Below, one piece after another: positions 25,557 to 34,048 of a DNA stretch of 64,000 bases. A program made the translations under genes and the position numbers. Position 1 is the stretch's first letter. Each line of letters opens with the position of its first letter. The stretch lies in contig NZ_JBHVAL010000001.1 in the NCBI RefSeq assembly GCF_042667405.1, positions 682,001 to 746,000 on the forward strand. The letters are read 5' to 3'. This stretch comes from Arthrobacter sp042667405 (GTDB lineage Bacteria > Actinomycetota > Actinomycetes > Actinomycetales > Micrococcaceae). The notes beneath the pieces are model-generated. The model ran no database searches. It saw only the letters and a list, made by a program, of their open reading frames with translations, and had not been told where the DNA came from.

Positions 25557-27307
25557 TACTTCTCCTCCTTGCTGCCGTTGGAAGTGCCGGTCAGTTGGCC
25601 CTTCGCGGCAAGGCGCCGTTCGGCGATGGTCATGCGTCGTTCGGCTTCAGCGGCCGCTCCGGCGTTCCGGGCGCGGACCGGCGTCGGCTTTTCCTCCGGT
25701 GTCCGGAGCCGGCCGGCTCCGCGGTACAGCGGGACGGCACCGAGGCGGTCAGGCGACAGTCCGGAGAAGCGGTGTCCTTCGCCAAAGAACTTGGTCCGGG
25801 CGAGAACCTGCAGCATCGGATGCGTGAACATGAACACCACAAGGAGGTCCGCAAGGGCGGTCAAGCCCAAGGTGAAGGCGAAGCCGCGGACGTTTCCAAC
25901 CGCCACGAAGTACAGGACCACTGCGGCAAGAAGGTTGACGGCCTTGGAGGCCAGAACGGTGCGCTTGGCACGCTTCCAGCCGTTTTCGACGGCGGACACC
26001 AGGCCGCGTCCCTCGCGCAGTTCGTCACGGATGCGTTCGAAGTAGACGATGAACGAGTCCGCTGTCTGGCCGATGGCCACGATCAAACCTGCCACACCTG
26101 CCAGCGACAACCTGTAGTTTTCGGTCCAGCCGAGGATGGCAATGGCCAGGTAGGTCAGCAACCCGGCCACTACCAGCGAGGCGATGGTCACGAATCCCAA
26201 GGCCCTGTATTGGAAGAGCGAGTACACCACAACCAGCAACAGGCCGATCATGCCGGCCAGGAGACCGAGGCGCAGCTGGTCGCCACCGAGCGTTGCCGAG
26301 ATCTGCTCCTGCGACTGGATCTCGAAGCTGATGGGCAGGGCGCCGTAGCGCAGCTGGTCAGACAGGGCCTTGGCACTGGCCTGGGTGAAGTTGCCGGTGA
26401 TCTGCGGCTTACCGTCGGTAATGACGGCAAGGGCCCGGGGCGCGGAAATCACTTTGTCATCGAGGACAATTGCGAACTGCGCCTTGGGGTCGTCGGTGCC
26501 CTGGGCCTGTGCCGCGACGTAGAACTGGTTGAGGCGTTCGGTGACTGCCTTGAACTTTGCGGTGGCATCGCCGTTGAAGACGATGTTTACGCCCCAGGAG
26601 TTCGTAACAGAACCCTGGGCCCCCTGGACCTGGGAGAAGGTGGAATCGCTGATGTCCTGGCCCTTGACCTCGACCGGCCCGAGTATGTACTTGGTGGCGG
26701 GAGTCTTGTCAGTGGCGGGTTCACAAGCCACCAGCGGCTTGGCGGGGTCCGAGCGGTCGCGCTTTTCGTTGGAGGGGTTGACGCAATCCAGCGCCTCAAA
26801 CTCCTTCTGGACATCCGGGGTGACCCAATTGATGTCGCTGGCGTTCGTCGGCTCGGCGGTGGGCTTGTTCAGCTTGTCATCAGGTGTCCGCTGCTCGGCA
26901 GGGATGGCGGCAGGATCTCCAGCGGCGATAACAGGCCGGAAGTTCATGTCAGCCGAGGCCTGGATGAGATCGCGGGTTTCCTTCGATGGGGTGCCCGGCA
27001 GGCTTACAACCACGTTCCGGCCCGACTGGGTACTGATTTCGGCCTCGGCGACGCCGGAACCGTCAACACGCTGGCGGATAATCGCCACAGCCTGGTTGAG
27101 CTGCTCTTCGTTGATATCGGCAGCACCCTCCACCCGGGGTGCCAGAATCATCTGGGTTCCACCTTCGAGGTCCAGTGCAAGCTTGGGAGCCCAGCTCGCA
27201 TTGCCGGTCATCACGCCGCCAGCCAGGAGGACGGTGAGTACAACGAATATTGCTCCAAGCCATGTCAGCACCCTGCGGGCTGAATTTTTGGGGCCGGTCC
27301 TTGCCAT
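25556..27307 (-). CDS. secD: Protein translocase subunit SecD
   Basis: 583 residues from ATG 27307 (MARTGPKNSAR) with AGGAAG upstream. The first helix (VLTWLGAIFVVLTVLLAGGV) is followed by the large external P1 domain containing LALDLEGGTQMIL and VDGSGVAEAEI, and then five helices with the conserved GIVAIGQTADSFIVYFERIRDE-type segment (seen as GLIVAIGQTADSFIVYFERI). The external domain has an insertion of about 80 residues rich in Asp, Lys and Pro, as in other actinobacteria. Part of yajC-secD-secF. Confidence 0.97.
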   Translation of the reverse strand: MARTGPKNSARRVLTWLGAIFVVLTVLLAGGVMTGNASWAPKLALDLEGGTQMILAPRVEGAADINEEQLNQAVAIIRQRVDGSGVAEAEISTQSGRNVVVSLPGTPSKETRDLIQASADMNFRPVIAAGDPAAIPAEQRTPDDKLNKPTAEPTNASDINWVTPDVQKEFEALDCVNPSNEKRDRSDPAKPLVACEPATDKTPATKYILGPVEVKGQDISDSTFSQVQGAQGSVTNSWGVNIVFNGDATAKFKAVTERLNQFYVAAQAQGTDDPKAQFAIVLDDKVISAPRALAVITDGKPQITGNFTQASAKALSDQLRYGALPISFEIQSQEQISATLGGDQLRLGLLAGMIGLLLVVVYSLFQYRALGFVTIASLVVAGLLTYLAIAILGWTENYRLSLAGVAGLIVAIGQTADSFIVYFERIRDELREGRGLVSAVENGWKRAKRTVLASKAVNLLAAVVLYFVAVGNVRGFAFTLGLTALADLLVVFMFTHPMLQVLARTKFFGEGHRFSGLSPDRLGAVPLYRGAGRLRTPEEKPTPVRARNAGAAAEAERRMTIAERRLAAKGQLTGTSNGSKEEK

Positions 27308-27333
27308 TTTCAATCTTCCTGTTATCGCCGGAC

Positions 27334-27371
27334 AGCCGCCGGCAGGCGCTGGTGAGCGTCTGCCGGCGGCT
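27334..27371 (-). other. mRNA hairpin between yajC and secD
   Basis: A perfect 12-bp inverted repeat (27334-27345 and 27360-27371), extendable inside the loop, lies just before the secD ribosome-binding site. No T-run follows on the minus strand, so it looks more like an mRNA stability or attenuation element than a full terminator. Confidence 0.6.
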
Positions 27372-27421
27372 TTCCGCAGCCGTAGAAGTTGCCTTGCGCG
27401 GTGGTGCCGCGACTGACGGTG

Positions 27422-27850
27422 CTAGTTGTCCTTCTTGTCCTCTTTGTTGAGGCGCGCAATGGTCTCTTCCGGCGTCTCGCCGGCCGCCGGGGTTTCAGTA
27501 CCCGTTGCGGTCAAGGAAGAAGCGTCATCCGGAACCACAGGGGCTTCCTCAGGAGTCGCCTCGACTACCTTGGTGACAGCCTGGCGGTGAACCGTGGCCT
27601 CGTTGCCCGGGGAGAGCTCGATAACGACCTTGTTCTCCGCTTCGTCGATGGACACGATCCGGCCAAAGAGGCCGAAGCTGGTCATGACGTCGACTCCCGG
27701 AGCAAACTTGGACTGCATCTCAGCCTGCTGCTGCTGGGTCTTCTTGTTGCGCCGGAACATCATGAAGACAAAGAGTCCAAGCATGACGAACAGCAATATG
27801 GTCATTGGATCCACAGGGAAGTTCCGTTCTGTACTTACGTTTTGGTTCAC
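27422..27850 (-). CDS. yajC: Preprotein translocase subunit YajC
   Basis: 142 residues from GTG 27850, chosen because CAGGGA lies upstream; the open frame reaches 12 codons further. One N-terminal membrane helix (MTILLFVMLGLFVFMMFRR) is followed by the YajC core with PGVDVMTSFGLFGRIVSID and NEATVHRQAVTKVV, then an acidic Pro/Thr/Glu tail (TPAAGETPEETIARLNKED). YajC associates with SecDF. The start lies about 100 bp after the ruvB stop. Confidence 0.92.
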   Translation of the reverse strand: MNQNVSTERNFPVDPMTILLFVMLGLFVFMMFRRNKKTQQQQAEMQSKFAPGVDVMTSFGLFGRIVSIDEAENKVVIELSPGNEATVHRQAVTKVVEATPEEAPVVPDDASSLTATGTETPAAGETPEETIARLNKEDKKDN

Positions 27851-27950
27851 GGCAACGTCCCTGGGAGATCCGCGAGCCTGGCGCATGGATCAAGGACTCG
27901 AACGTGCCGAGCGTCATACCAGTCTAGAGGGAAAAGCTGAACGCAGCGTG

Positions 27951-29027
27951 TTAACCCGCAGTATCTACGCTTTCGGCGTGGTTTTCGTCTTCGTCAAACA
28001 GGGCAAGGGTCTCCTGTCCGAACACTCCGGCCGGCACGGCATAGCCAAGATGGGTCCAGGCTGAAGCCATCGCGATCCGGCCACGGGGCGTGCGGCCCAG
28101 CAGCCCTTCGCGCACGAGGAATGGCTCCGCCACTGTCTCCACGGTCTCGGCCTCTTCACCCACGGCAATGGCCAAGGTGGACAGTCCCACCGGGCCGCCA
28201 TTGAACTTGGTAATCAGTGCTTCAAGGACAGAGCGGTCCAGCCGGTCAAGGCCACGCTGGTCCACTTCGTACATGTCCAAAGCAGCTGAGGCTGACCGCG
28301 CATCGATCTGCTCAATGCCATGAACCAAGGCCCAGTCCCGAACCCGGCGAAGCAATCGGTTGGCGATACGCGGTGTTCCGCGGGAGCGCCCGGCAATCTC
28401 CGTGAAACCTGCCGAGTTCACCTTCAAATCAAGCAGTCCGGCAGAACGGCGCAGGACGAGTTCAAGCTCGGCCACGGAATAGAACTCGAGATGGCCGGTG
28501 AAGCCAAACCGGTCGCGCAAAGGACCTGGCAGGAGTCCAGCCCGGGTGGTGGCTCCTACCAGAGTGAAGGGAGGCAACTCCAGGGGAATGGCCGTAGCGC
28601 CGGCCCCCTTACCCACCACAATGTCTACGCGGAAGTCTTCCATGGCCATGTAGAGCATTTCTTCCGCAGGCCGGGACATGCGGTGGATCTCGTCCAGGAA
28701 AAGGACCTCACCCTCAGAGAGGGAGGACAGTATCGCGGCCAGGTCTCCGGCATGCTGGATGGCCGGACCACTGCTGATCCTCAGCGGAGCATTCATCTCC
28801 GCGGCAATGATCATGGCCAGTGTGGTCTTGCCGAGCCCGGGAGGGCCGGACATGAGTACGTGGTCGGCGCTGCGGCCTCGCATTTTTGAGGCCTCAAGTA
28901 CCAAGGCCAGCTGCTTGCGGACGCGGTGCTGGCCTACAAAGTCATGAAGGTTCTTGGGACGAAGGGCCGCCTCGATGACCCGCTCTTCCGGTTCCTCTCC
29001 CCCGCTGACCAGCGACTGCTCAGCCAC
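27951..29027 (-). CDS. ruvB: Holliday junction branch migration ATPase RuvB
   Basis: 358 residues from GTG 29027. RuvB is the hexameric AAA+ motor that drives branch migration with RuvA. Walker A GPPGLGKTT, Walker B VLFLDEIHRM, sensor 1 (GATTRAG) and the arginine finger region GLLPGPLRDRFG are present, and the C-terminal winged helix carries RGRIAMASAWTHLG. The start overlaps the ruvA end by 8 bp. Confidence 0.98.
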   Translation of the reverse strand: MAEQSLVSGGEEPEERVIEAALRPKNLHDFVGQHRVRKQLALVLEASKMRGRSADHVLMSGPPGLGKTTLAMIIAAEMNAPLRISSGPAIQHAGDLAAILSSLSEGEVLFLDEIHRMSRPAEEMLYMAMEDFRVDIVVGKGAGATAIPLELPPFTLVGATTRAGLLPGPLRDRFGFTGHLEFYSVAELELVLRRSAGLLDLKVNSAGFTEIAGRSRGTPRIANRLLRRVRDWALVHGIEQIDARSASAALDMYEVDQRGLDRLDRSVLEALITKFNGGPVGLSTLAIAVGEEAETVETVAEPFLVREGLLGRTPRGRIAMASAWTHLGYAVPAGVFGQETLALFDEDENHAESVDTAG

Positions 29028-29664
29028 GGGTGCCTACGCGGTTGCCGGCGCGTGCGCCGTCCTGACCAAGCCACCGCAGCGTGGCCCGGAGAATCTGTGC
29101 GACATTTCCTGCGTCCACCAATTCGGGCGAATCAGCCATGGCTTTGTCGATACTTCCGTTGGCATCCTTTTCCGACCAGCCAAGGCTGGTCATGGCAGCG
29201 ACCACCTGCGGCTTCCACTCAGCTTTGACGGCTGCTGCGGGTGCGGCTGCGGTGCCAGTGCCATGCGGAACCAACTTGCCAGCGAGCTCAAGGACGATCC
29301 GGCCGGCAACCTTGGGACCGATGCCGGGAACCTTCGTGAAGGCCTTGCCGTCGCCCGTATGTGCTGCAACGCGGATGGCCTCCGGTTCGTGCACTGCGAG
29401 CACTGCCAGGGCCAGCCGCGGTCCGACCCCGCTGACGCTGAGGAGGACATCGAAAACTTCCCGCTCGTCGTCGTCGGCGAAGCCAAAAAGTGTCAGGGAG
29501 TCCTCGCGGACGATCATGGACGTAAAGAGCTTGGCGTCCGAACCTACCTTCAGGTGACTCAGGGTCTGTGGTGTTGCGAACACGCTCATGCCCACGCCGT
29601 TGAGGTCGATGACCGCGCTGGACAAACCAACGTGGGCTACTGTTCCACGAAGAAAACTGATCAA
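29020..29664 (-). CDS. ruvA: Holliday junction branch migration protein RuvA
   Basis: 214 residues from a TTG start (ISFLRGTVAHVG, the family's usual start) with CAGGAG upstream. The OB domain, the two HhH motifs (SGVGPRLALAVLA and PGIGPKVAGRIVLEL) and the C-terminal RuvB-binding domain (MTSLGWSEKDANGSIDKAM) are recognisable. It binds four-way junctions as a tetramer and loads RuvB. The gap to ruvC is 100 bp. Confidence 0.97.
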   Translation of the reverse strand: MISFLRGTVAHVGLSSAVIDLNGVGMSVFATPQTLSHLKVGSDAKLFTSMIVREDSLTLFGFADDDEREVFDVLLSVSGVGPRLALAVLAVHEPEAIRVAAHTGDGKAFTKVPGIGPKVAGRIVLELAGKLVPHGTGTAAAPAAAVKAEWKPQVVAAMTSLGWSEKDANGSIDKAMADSPELVDAGNVAQILRATLRWLGQDGARAGNRVGTRG

Positions 29665-29764
29665 GACCCGGCTCCTGAAATACTGCCTGCCCTGCCACCT
29701 GGAACTGCGGCCTGGACTGACTATCCGAACATATCTACGAATACCCTAGCAAGACGGCTGGGTA

Positions 29765-30343
29765 TCAGCGCGCACGGCGCGCTTTGGCTTCGGCATCCGC
29801 CCAAGCTTTCTGGGCCGGGGTCAGCGTGCCCCCGCCACCAGCTCCGCCTGCAGTTCCCATTCCGCTTCCGGCCCGCCAGGCGTGCGTCAGGGCCAGGGCG
29901 AGGGCATCTGCTGCGTCCGCGGGTTTCGGCGGAGCATCCAGGCGCAGGATCTTGGTGACAAGCTTGGTGACTGCGTCCTTGTTCGCCGAACCGCTGCCCG
30001 TAACCGCGGCTTTCACTTCCGACGGCGTATGCAGGGCCACGGGGATGCCACGGCGCGCCGCGGCGGCGATCACCACGCCTGAGGCCTGGGCCACGCCCAT
30101 GACAGTGCTGACGTTCATTTGCGAAAAGACGCGTTCGACGGCGACGACGTCCGGTTTGTGCAGGTCGAGCCACTCATCGATTGCCTTGGCAATGACCAAC
30201 AAGCGCTTGTCCAGGGTCAGTTCCGCAGACGTACCTACCACACCGACTGCAACCATGGTGGCACGGCGGTTCCGCTCGATGTCCACTACACCGATGCCGC
30301 AACGGGTAAGGCCCGGATCGACTCCCAATACGCGAAGAGTCAA
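29765..30343 (-). CDS. ruvC: Holliday junction resolvase RuvC
   Basis: 192 residues from TTG 30343 (TLRVLGVDPGLTRCG), chosen because AGGAAGG lies 7 bases upstream; an open frame continues to 30385 without family similarity. The RNase H-like fold carries the acidic residues of LGVDPGLTRCGIGVV, VVAVERVFSQMN and DAADALALALTH. A Gly-rich C-terminal tail (GMGTAGGAGGGGTLTP) follows the core. It cuts Holliday junctions symmetrically. Confidence 0.96.
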   Translation of the reverse strand: MTLRVLGVDPGLTRCGIGVVDIERNRRATMVAVGVVGTSAELTLDKRLLVIAKAIDEWLDLHKPDVVAVERVFSQMNVSTVMGVAQASGVVIAAAARRGIPVALHTPSEVKAAVTGSGSANKDAVTKLVTKILRLDAPPKPADAADALALALTHAWRAGSGMGTAGGAGGGGTLTPAQKAWADAEAKARRAR

Positions 30344-30387
30344 GTCCGGGCCTTCCTGTTGATGATCAATACTGAATGCTGCCACGC

Positions 30388-31143
30388 CTACTCGGCGTCG
30401 AGGGCAGCCTGCACTTCCTCGCTGAAGTCCGCGTTGCTGTAGACGTTCTGGACATCGTCCAGGTCCTCGAGCGCATCGACGAGCTTCATGAACTTCTTGG
30501 CGCCGTCAATGTCCAGCTCCACCTGCATGGACGGGACGAATTCTGCTTCGTCGGTTTCGTATTCGATCCCGGCTTCCTTGAGGGCATCCCGGATGGCCTG
30601 GAGGTCAGAGGGCTCCGAGTGGATTTCCCAGTTCTCGCCACTGTCCTTTACTTCCTCGGCACCGGCGTCGAGGACGGCCATGAGGATGTCGTCCTCGCTG
30701 AGAGCGTTCTTCGGCAGAACCACGACCCCCTTGCGGGCGAACAGGTAGCTGACCGAGCCCGGATCGGCGATGGTACCGCCGTTGCGGGAGATGGCCAGGC
30801 GGACTTCGGAGGCCGCCCGGTTCTTGTTGTCGGTAAGGCACTCGATCAGCAAAGCCGAGCCCTGGGGGCCACGGGCTTCGTACATGATTTCGGTGTAGTC
30901 CACGACTTCACCGGTGAGGCCGGCGCCGCGCTTGATGGCGCGGTCGATGTTGTCGTTGGGGACCGAGGTCTTCTTTGCCTTGGTGACGGCAAGTTCCAGG
31001 CCGGGGTTGCCGGCCAGGTCCGGTCCACCCATGCGGGCAGCAACTTCGATGTTCTTGATCAGTTTTGCGAACGACTTTGCACGCCTGCTGTCAATGATGG
31101 CTTTTTTGTGCTTGGTGGTCGCCCATTTGGAGTGGCCTGACAT
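30388..31143 (-). CDS. YebC/PmpR family protein
   Basis: 251 residues, full length. The start MSGHSKWATTKHKKAIIDSRR is the family hallmark, and the second domain holds YEARGPQGSALLIECLTDN and the NRAASEVRLAISRNGG segment. YebC proteins are described as DNA-binding regulators and more recently as translation factors relieving proline stalling. It sits 44 bp upstream of ruvC and 3 bp after the pdxT stop, the standard pdxT-yebC-ruvC order. Confidence 0.96.
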   Translation of the reverse strand: MSGHSKWATTKHKKAIIDSRRAKSFAKLIKNIEVAARMGGPDLAGNPGLELAVTKAKKTSVPNDNIDRAIKRGAGLTGEVVDYTEIMYEARGPQGSALLIECLTDNKNRAASEVRLAISRNGGTIADPGSVSYLFARKGVVVLPKNALSEDDILMAVLDAGAEEVKDSGENWEIHSEPSDLQAIRDALKEAGIEYETDEAEFVPSMQVELDIDGAKKFMKLVDALEDLDDVQNVYSNADFSEEVQAALDAE

Positions 31144-31146
31144 GCT

Positions 31147-31848
31147 TTACGCTTCTCCTCTGATCATTCGAATAAAGAGTTCATGCACACGCTTCTCCCC
31201 TGTCACTTCCGGATGGAAGGAGGTGGCCAGCAAACGGCCGGAGCGCACTGCAACAATTCTAGCCACTCCATGCAAAGCGGCGGTGTGGCTGGCGTGGTCG
31301 GGATCGACTTGGGCCAGAACGTCCACGCCCTCTCCCACGCGCTCAACCCAGGGTCCGCGGATGAACACTGCGTGGACGGGGTCCACGCCGTCCTCTCCGG
31401 CACTGAAGTCCAGCCCCTTGAAGTCAAGGTCCGTTTCGAAGGACTCGCGCTGGCGGCCGAAGGCATTGCGGCGAACAGTGATGTCCAGCCCACCGAAGGT
31501 CTGCTGCGGGTTTCCCTTCAGGTCGGTGGCAGGATCGGCAATCTCATTGGCAAGGAGGATCATCCCTGCACAAGAGCCGTACACGGGAAGCCCTTCCGCG
31601 ATCCGCTGCTGGATCGGTTCGCGGACTTCGAAGATCCGGGACAGTTTGTCAATGGTGGTGGATTCGCCACCGGGGATGATCAGGCCGTCGATGTCATCGA
31701 GCTCGGAGGGCCGGCGGATGCCCACGCCTGTTGCTCCCGCGGACTCCACGGCGTGGATGTGCTCACGGAAATCGCCCTGGAGTGCCAGTACGCCGATCCG
31801 GAGGCCTGTGCCCAGGCGTGATGAAGCGTCGGAAAGGGGGTTGGTCAT
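31147..31848 (-). CDS. pdxT: Pyridoxal 5'-phosphate synthase glutaminase subunit
   Basis: 233 residues from ATG 31848. PdxT hydrolyses glutamine and passes ammonia to PdxS, which builds pyridoxal 5'-phosphate from ribose 5-phosphate and glyceraldehyde 3-phosphate. The class I-type glutaminase features are present: GLIIPGGEST, the nucleophile Cys in YGSCAGMILLA and the His/Glu of TSFHPEVTGE. Its partner pdxS is not adjacent but about 5.6 kb away (37461-38387) with murT-gatD, a capA-like gene and a peptidase gene between. Confidence 0.96.
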   Translation of the reverse strand: MTNPLSDASSRLGTGLRIGVLALQGDFREHIHAVESAGATGVGIRRPSELDDIDGLIIPGGESTTIDKLSRIFEVREPIQQRIAEGLPVYGSCAGMILLANEIADPATDLKGNPQQTFGGLDITVRRNAFGRQRESFETDLDFKGLDFSAGEDGVDPVHAVFIRGPWVERVGEGVDVLAQVDPDHASHTAALHGVARIVAVRSGRLLATSFHPEVTGEKRVHELFIRMIRGEA

Positions 31849-31949
31849 TGGTCCATCATAGTGGCCCCGGCGGTTCGGGCAGTGCCGGGAAGCGGCCTGC
31901 CACTGCGGCGACCCGGGTTCCATGCCCCGACTGGGATATATTACAGAGC

Positions 31950-33278
31950 ATGCTTTCCTACAGCGTCCCCCTCGGCAAGCTGGTCCGCACCCTGTCCCGG
32001 CTTCGGGGCGGAGGGTCGGCGTTCCCCGGGCTGGTGGTCGAGAAAATCGATCCCCGCTTCATGCAGCGAACGCTGGCGTCTCTGCCTCACGGCGTAGCCG
32101 TCGTCAGCGGCACCAACGGTAAGACCACCACTACCAAGATGGTGGTGGAACTCCTGGAAAGCCAGGGCCTTAAGGTTTTCACCAACCGCACTGGCAGCAA
32201 CTTCACCCGGGGCGTGGCAGCATCATTGCTGGGCGAGGTCGACTGGCGGGGCAAGCTCGATGCCGATATTGCAGTCCTTGAACTTGATGAAGCGCACGCC
32301 GTGCATTTCGTCAACAAGGTGCCTCCCCGTTTCAGCCTGCTGCTGAACGTCCTCAGGGACCAGCTGGACCGCTTCGGCGAAATCGACAAGACCGCCCGCC
32401 TTCTGGAGCATATCGCCTCCAAAACATCGGACACGGTGGTCCTGAACCGTGAGGATCCGCGCGTTACTCGGATAGCCAACGCCATCAACAGCCTCGACGC
32501 CGTCTATCACCCCAGCGTCCGCTACTTCGGCCTGGACGAATCACTCCGCAGCACGTTCCCGAACGACGACGAGATGCGGTCCGGAAGCGGCCCCTCGCCT
32601 TCAGGAACGTCGGTAGCCGCAGCGACCGGCGAGGCAGTCGAATTGCCGGATGCCGACGTCGTACTTCGACGGGTAGGCCCCCAGGACGCCGACTTTGAGT
32701 TCGACGGCAAGACGGTGACCACCACCATGAAGCTGCGCGGGGTTTACAACATCTTCAACGCAGCCGCTGCGTTGTCGTTGACCCGCGCGGTTCTGGGGAC
32801 CGGCCCTGTTGACACTCCAAAACTCGTCAAGGCCCTCGGGAACGTGGCTCCGGCGTTCGGGCGCGGCGAAAGCCTCACAGTGGACGGCCAACCGCTGGAA
32901 CTGGTGCTGGTCAAGAATCCCAGTGGTTTCCGGCTGGGCCTGAAGTCGTTCCCGGCCGGTGGCTATGCCACCATGATCGCGATCAACGACAACTATGCCG
33001 ACGGCAGGGACATGTCGTGGCTGTGGGATGTGGAATTCGAGTCCCTGCGTGAAGGTGGCGTGGATGTCCTCACCGGGGTCCGAGCCTACGACATGGCCCT
33101 CCGCCTCCAGTACGATGACGTGCCCTTCGGCACGGTGGAACCTGACATCACATCCGCCTTGCGCACGTTCATCGACGGTTCGCGAGGCAAGCCAAAGCGC
33201 ATCTTCTGCACCTACACATCCATGCTCGCCATTCGCCGCGAACTTGCCAAAATCACCATAGTTGAGGTGGTCTCATGA
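31950..33278 (+). CDS. murT: Lipid II isoglutaminyl synthase, Mur ligase subunit MurT
   Basis: 442 residues from ATG 31950 (MLSYSVPLGKLVRTLSRLRG); the longer open frame is not family-like. MurT with GatD amidates the D-Glu carboxyl of lipid II. The ATP loop SGTNGKTTTTKM, the Mur central domain (ELDEAHAVHFVNKVPPR, NREDPRV) and the C-terminal DUF1727 domain (VLVKNPSGFRLGLKSFP) are intact. The four-cysteine zinc ribbon known from staphylococcal and streptococcal MurT is absent; only one cysteine exists (FCTYTSML). The stop overlaps the gatD start (ATGA). Confidence 0.93.
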   Translation: MLSYSVPLGKLVRTLSRLRGGGSAFPGLVVEKIDPRFMQRTLASLPHGVAVVSGTNGKTTTTKMVVELLESQGLKVFTNRTGSNFTRGVAASLLGEVDWRGKLDADIAVLELDEAHAVHFVNKVPPRFSLLLNVLRDQLDRFGEIDKTARLLEHIASKTSDTVVLNREDPRVTRIANAINSLDAVYHPSVRYFGLDESLRSTFPNDDEMRSGSGPSPSGTSVAAATGEAVELPDADVVLRRVGPQDADFEFDGKTVTTTMKLRGVYNIFNAAAALSLTRAVLGTGPVDTPKLVKALGNVAPAFGRGESLTVDGQPLELVLVKNPSGFRLGLKSFPAGGYATMIAINDNYADGRDMSWLWDVEFESLREGGVDVLTGVRAYDMALRLQYDDVPFGTVEPDITSALRTFIDGSRGKPKRIFCTYTSMLAIRRELAKITIVEVVS

Positions 33279-34045
33279 CCTCGGAAACCGCGCCCCAGGC
33301 CGCACGACCGCAGGCTTCGCAGCCCAGCAAGGGCACCATCCGCGTGCTCCAGCTGTACCCACGGGAAATGAACATCTACGGCGACTGGGGCAATGCCCTG
33401 GTCCTCAAGCAGCGCATCAAGTGGCACGGCTATACGCCGGAACTGCTGGAGTACAACGTGGGCGATGAATTCCCGGATGATGTTGACATCATCGTAGGGG
33501 GCGGCGGACAGGACAGCGGCCAGCTCGTCATCCAGGACGATCTCCAGGCCCGCGCGGAGCAATTGCGGGAGCTTGCCGACAACGGCGCGCCCATGCTGGT
33601 GATCTGCGGCCTGTACCAACTCTTTGGCAAGTTCTTCAAGACCAGTTCGGGGCCCACAATCCCCGGCATCGGCATCCTGGATGTTGAAACCCAGGGCACG
33701 GACGAACGCCTGATCGGCAACGTGATCATGAAGTCAGCCGAGTTTGGCGACATCATGGGCTACGAGAACCACAGCGGGCAGACCACTTTGGGTCCCGGCG
33801 TCGAGCCTTTGGGGACGGTTACCAAAGGCGCCGGCAACAACAGCAAGGACGGCCACGAGGGCGCGCGCTACAAGAACGTTGTGGCCAGCTACCTGCACGG
33901 CTCGCTGCTGCCGAAGAACCCCGCTATCGCGGACTTCCTGATCCGCACGGCAGCAGAGCGCAAGTTCGGAACCTTCGTTCCGGGAATGCCCGACGACGAC
34001 TACGCCCACCTCGCGCGCGAACACGCTGCCCGCCGCCCGCGCTAG
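33275..34045 (+). CDS. gatD: Lipid II isoglutaminyl synthase, glutaminase subunit GatD
   Basis: 256 residues. A CobB/CobQ-type class I glutamine amidotransferase that supplies ammonia to MurT. The family loop is IVGGGGQDSGQLVI; the nucleophile Cys lies in MLVICGLYQLFG, the substrate region is YENHSGQTTLGPG, and the catalytic His is in ASYLHGSLLPKNP. Translationally coupled to murT. It converges on the capA-like gene with a 3-bp gap. Confidence 0.95.
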   Translation: MTSETAPQAARPQASQPSKGTIRVLQLYPREMNIYGDWGNALVLKQRIKWHGYTPELLEYNVGDEFPDDVDIIVGGGGQDSGQLVIQDDLQARAEQLRELADNGAPMLVICGLYQLFGKFFKTSSGPTIPGIGILDVETQGTDERLIGNVIMKSAEFGDIMGYENHSGQTTLGPGVEPLGTVTKGAGNNSKDGHEGARYKNVVASYLHGSLLPKNPAIADFLIRTAAERKFGTFVPGMPDDDYAHLAREHAARRPR

Positions 34046-34048
34046 GGT

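Noticed and set aside
27895..27912. Possible LexA-like site before yajC
   Set aside because: Only one half-site resembles TCGAAC; the other half does not match.
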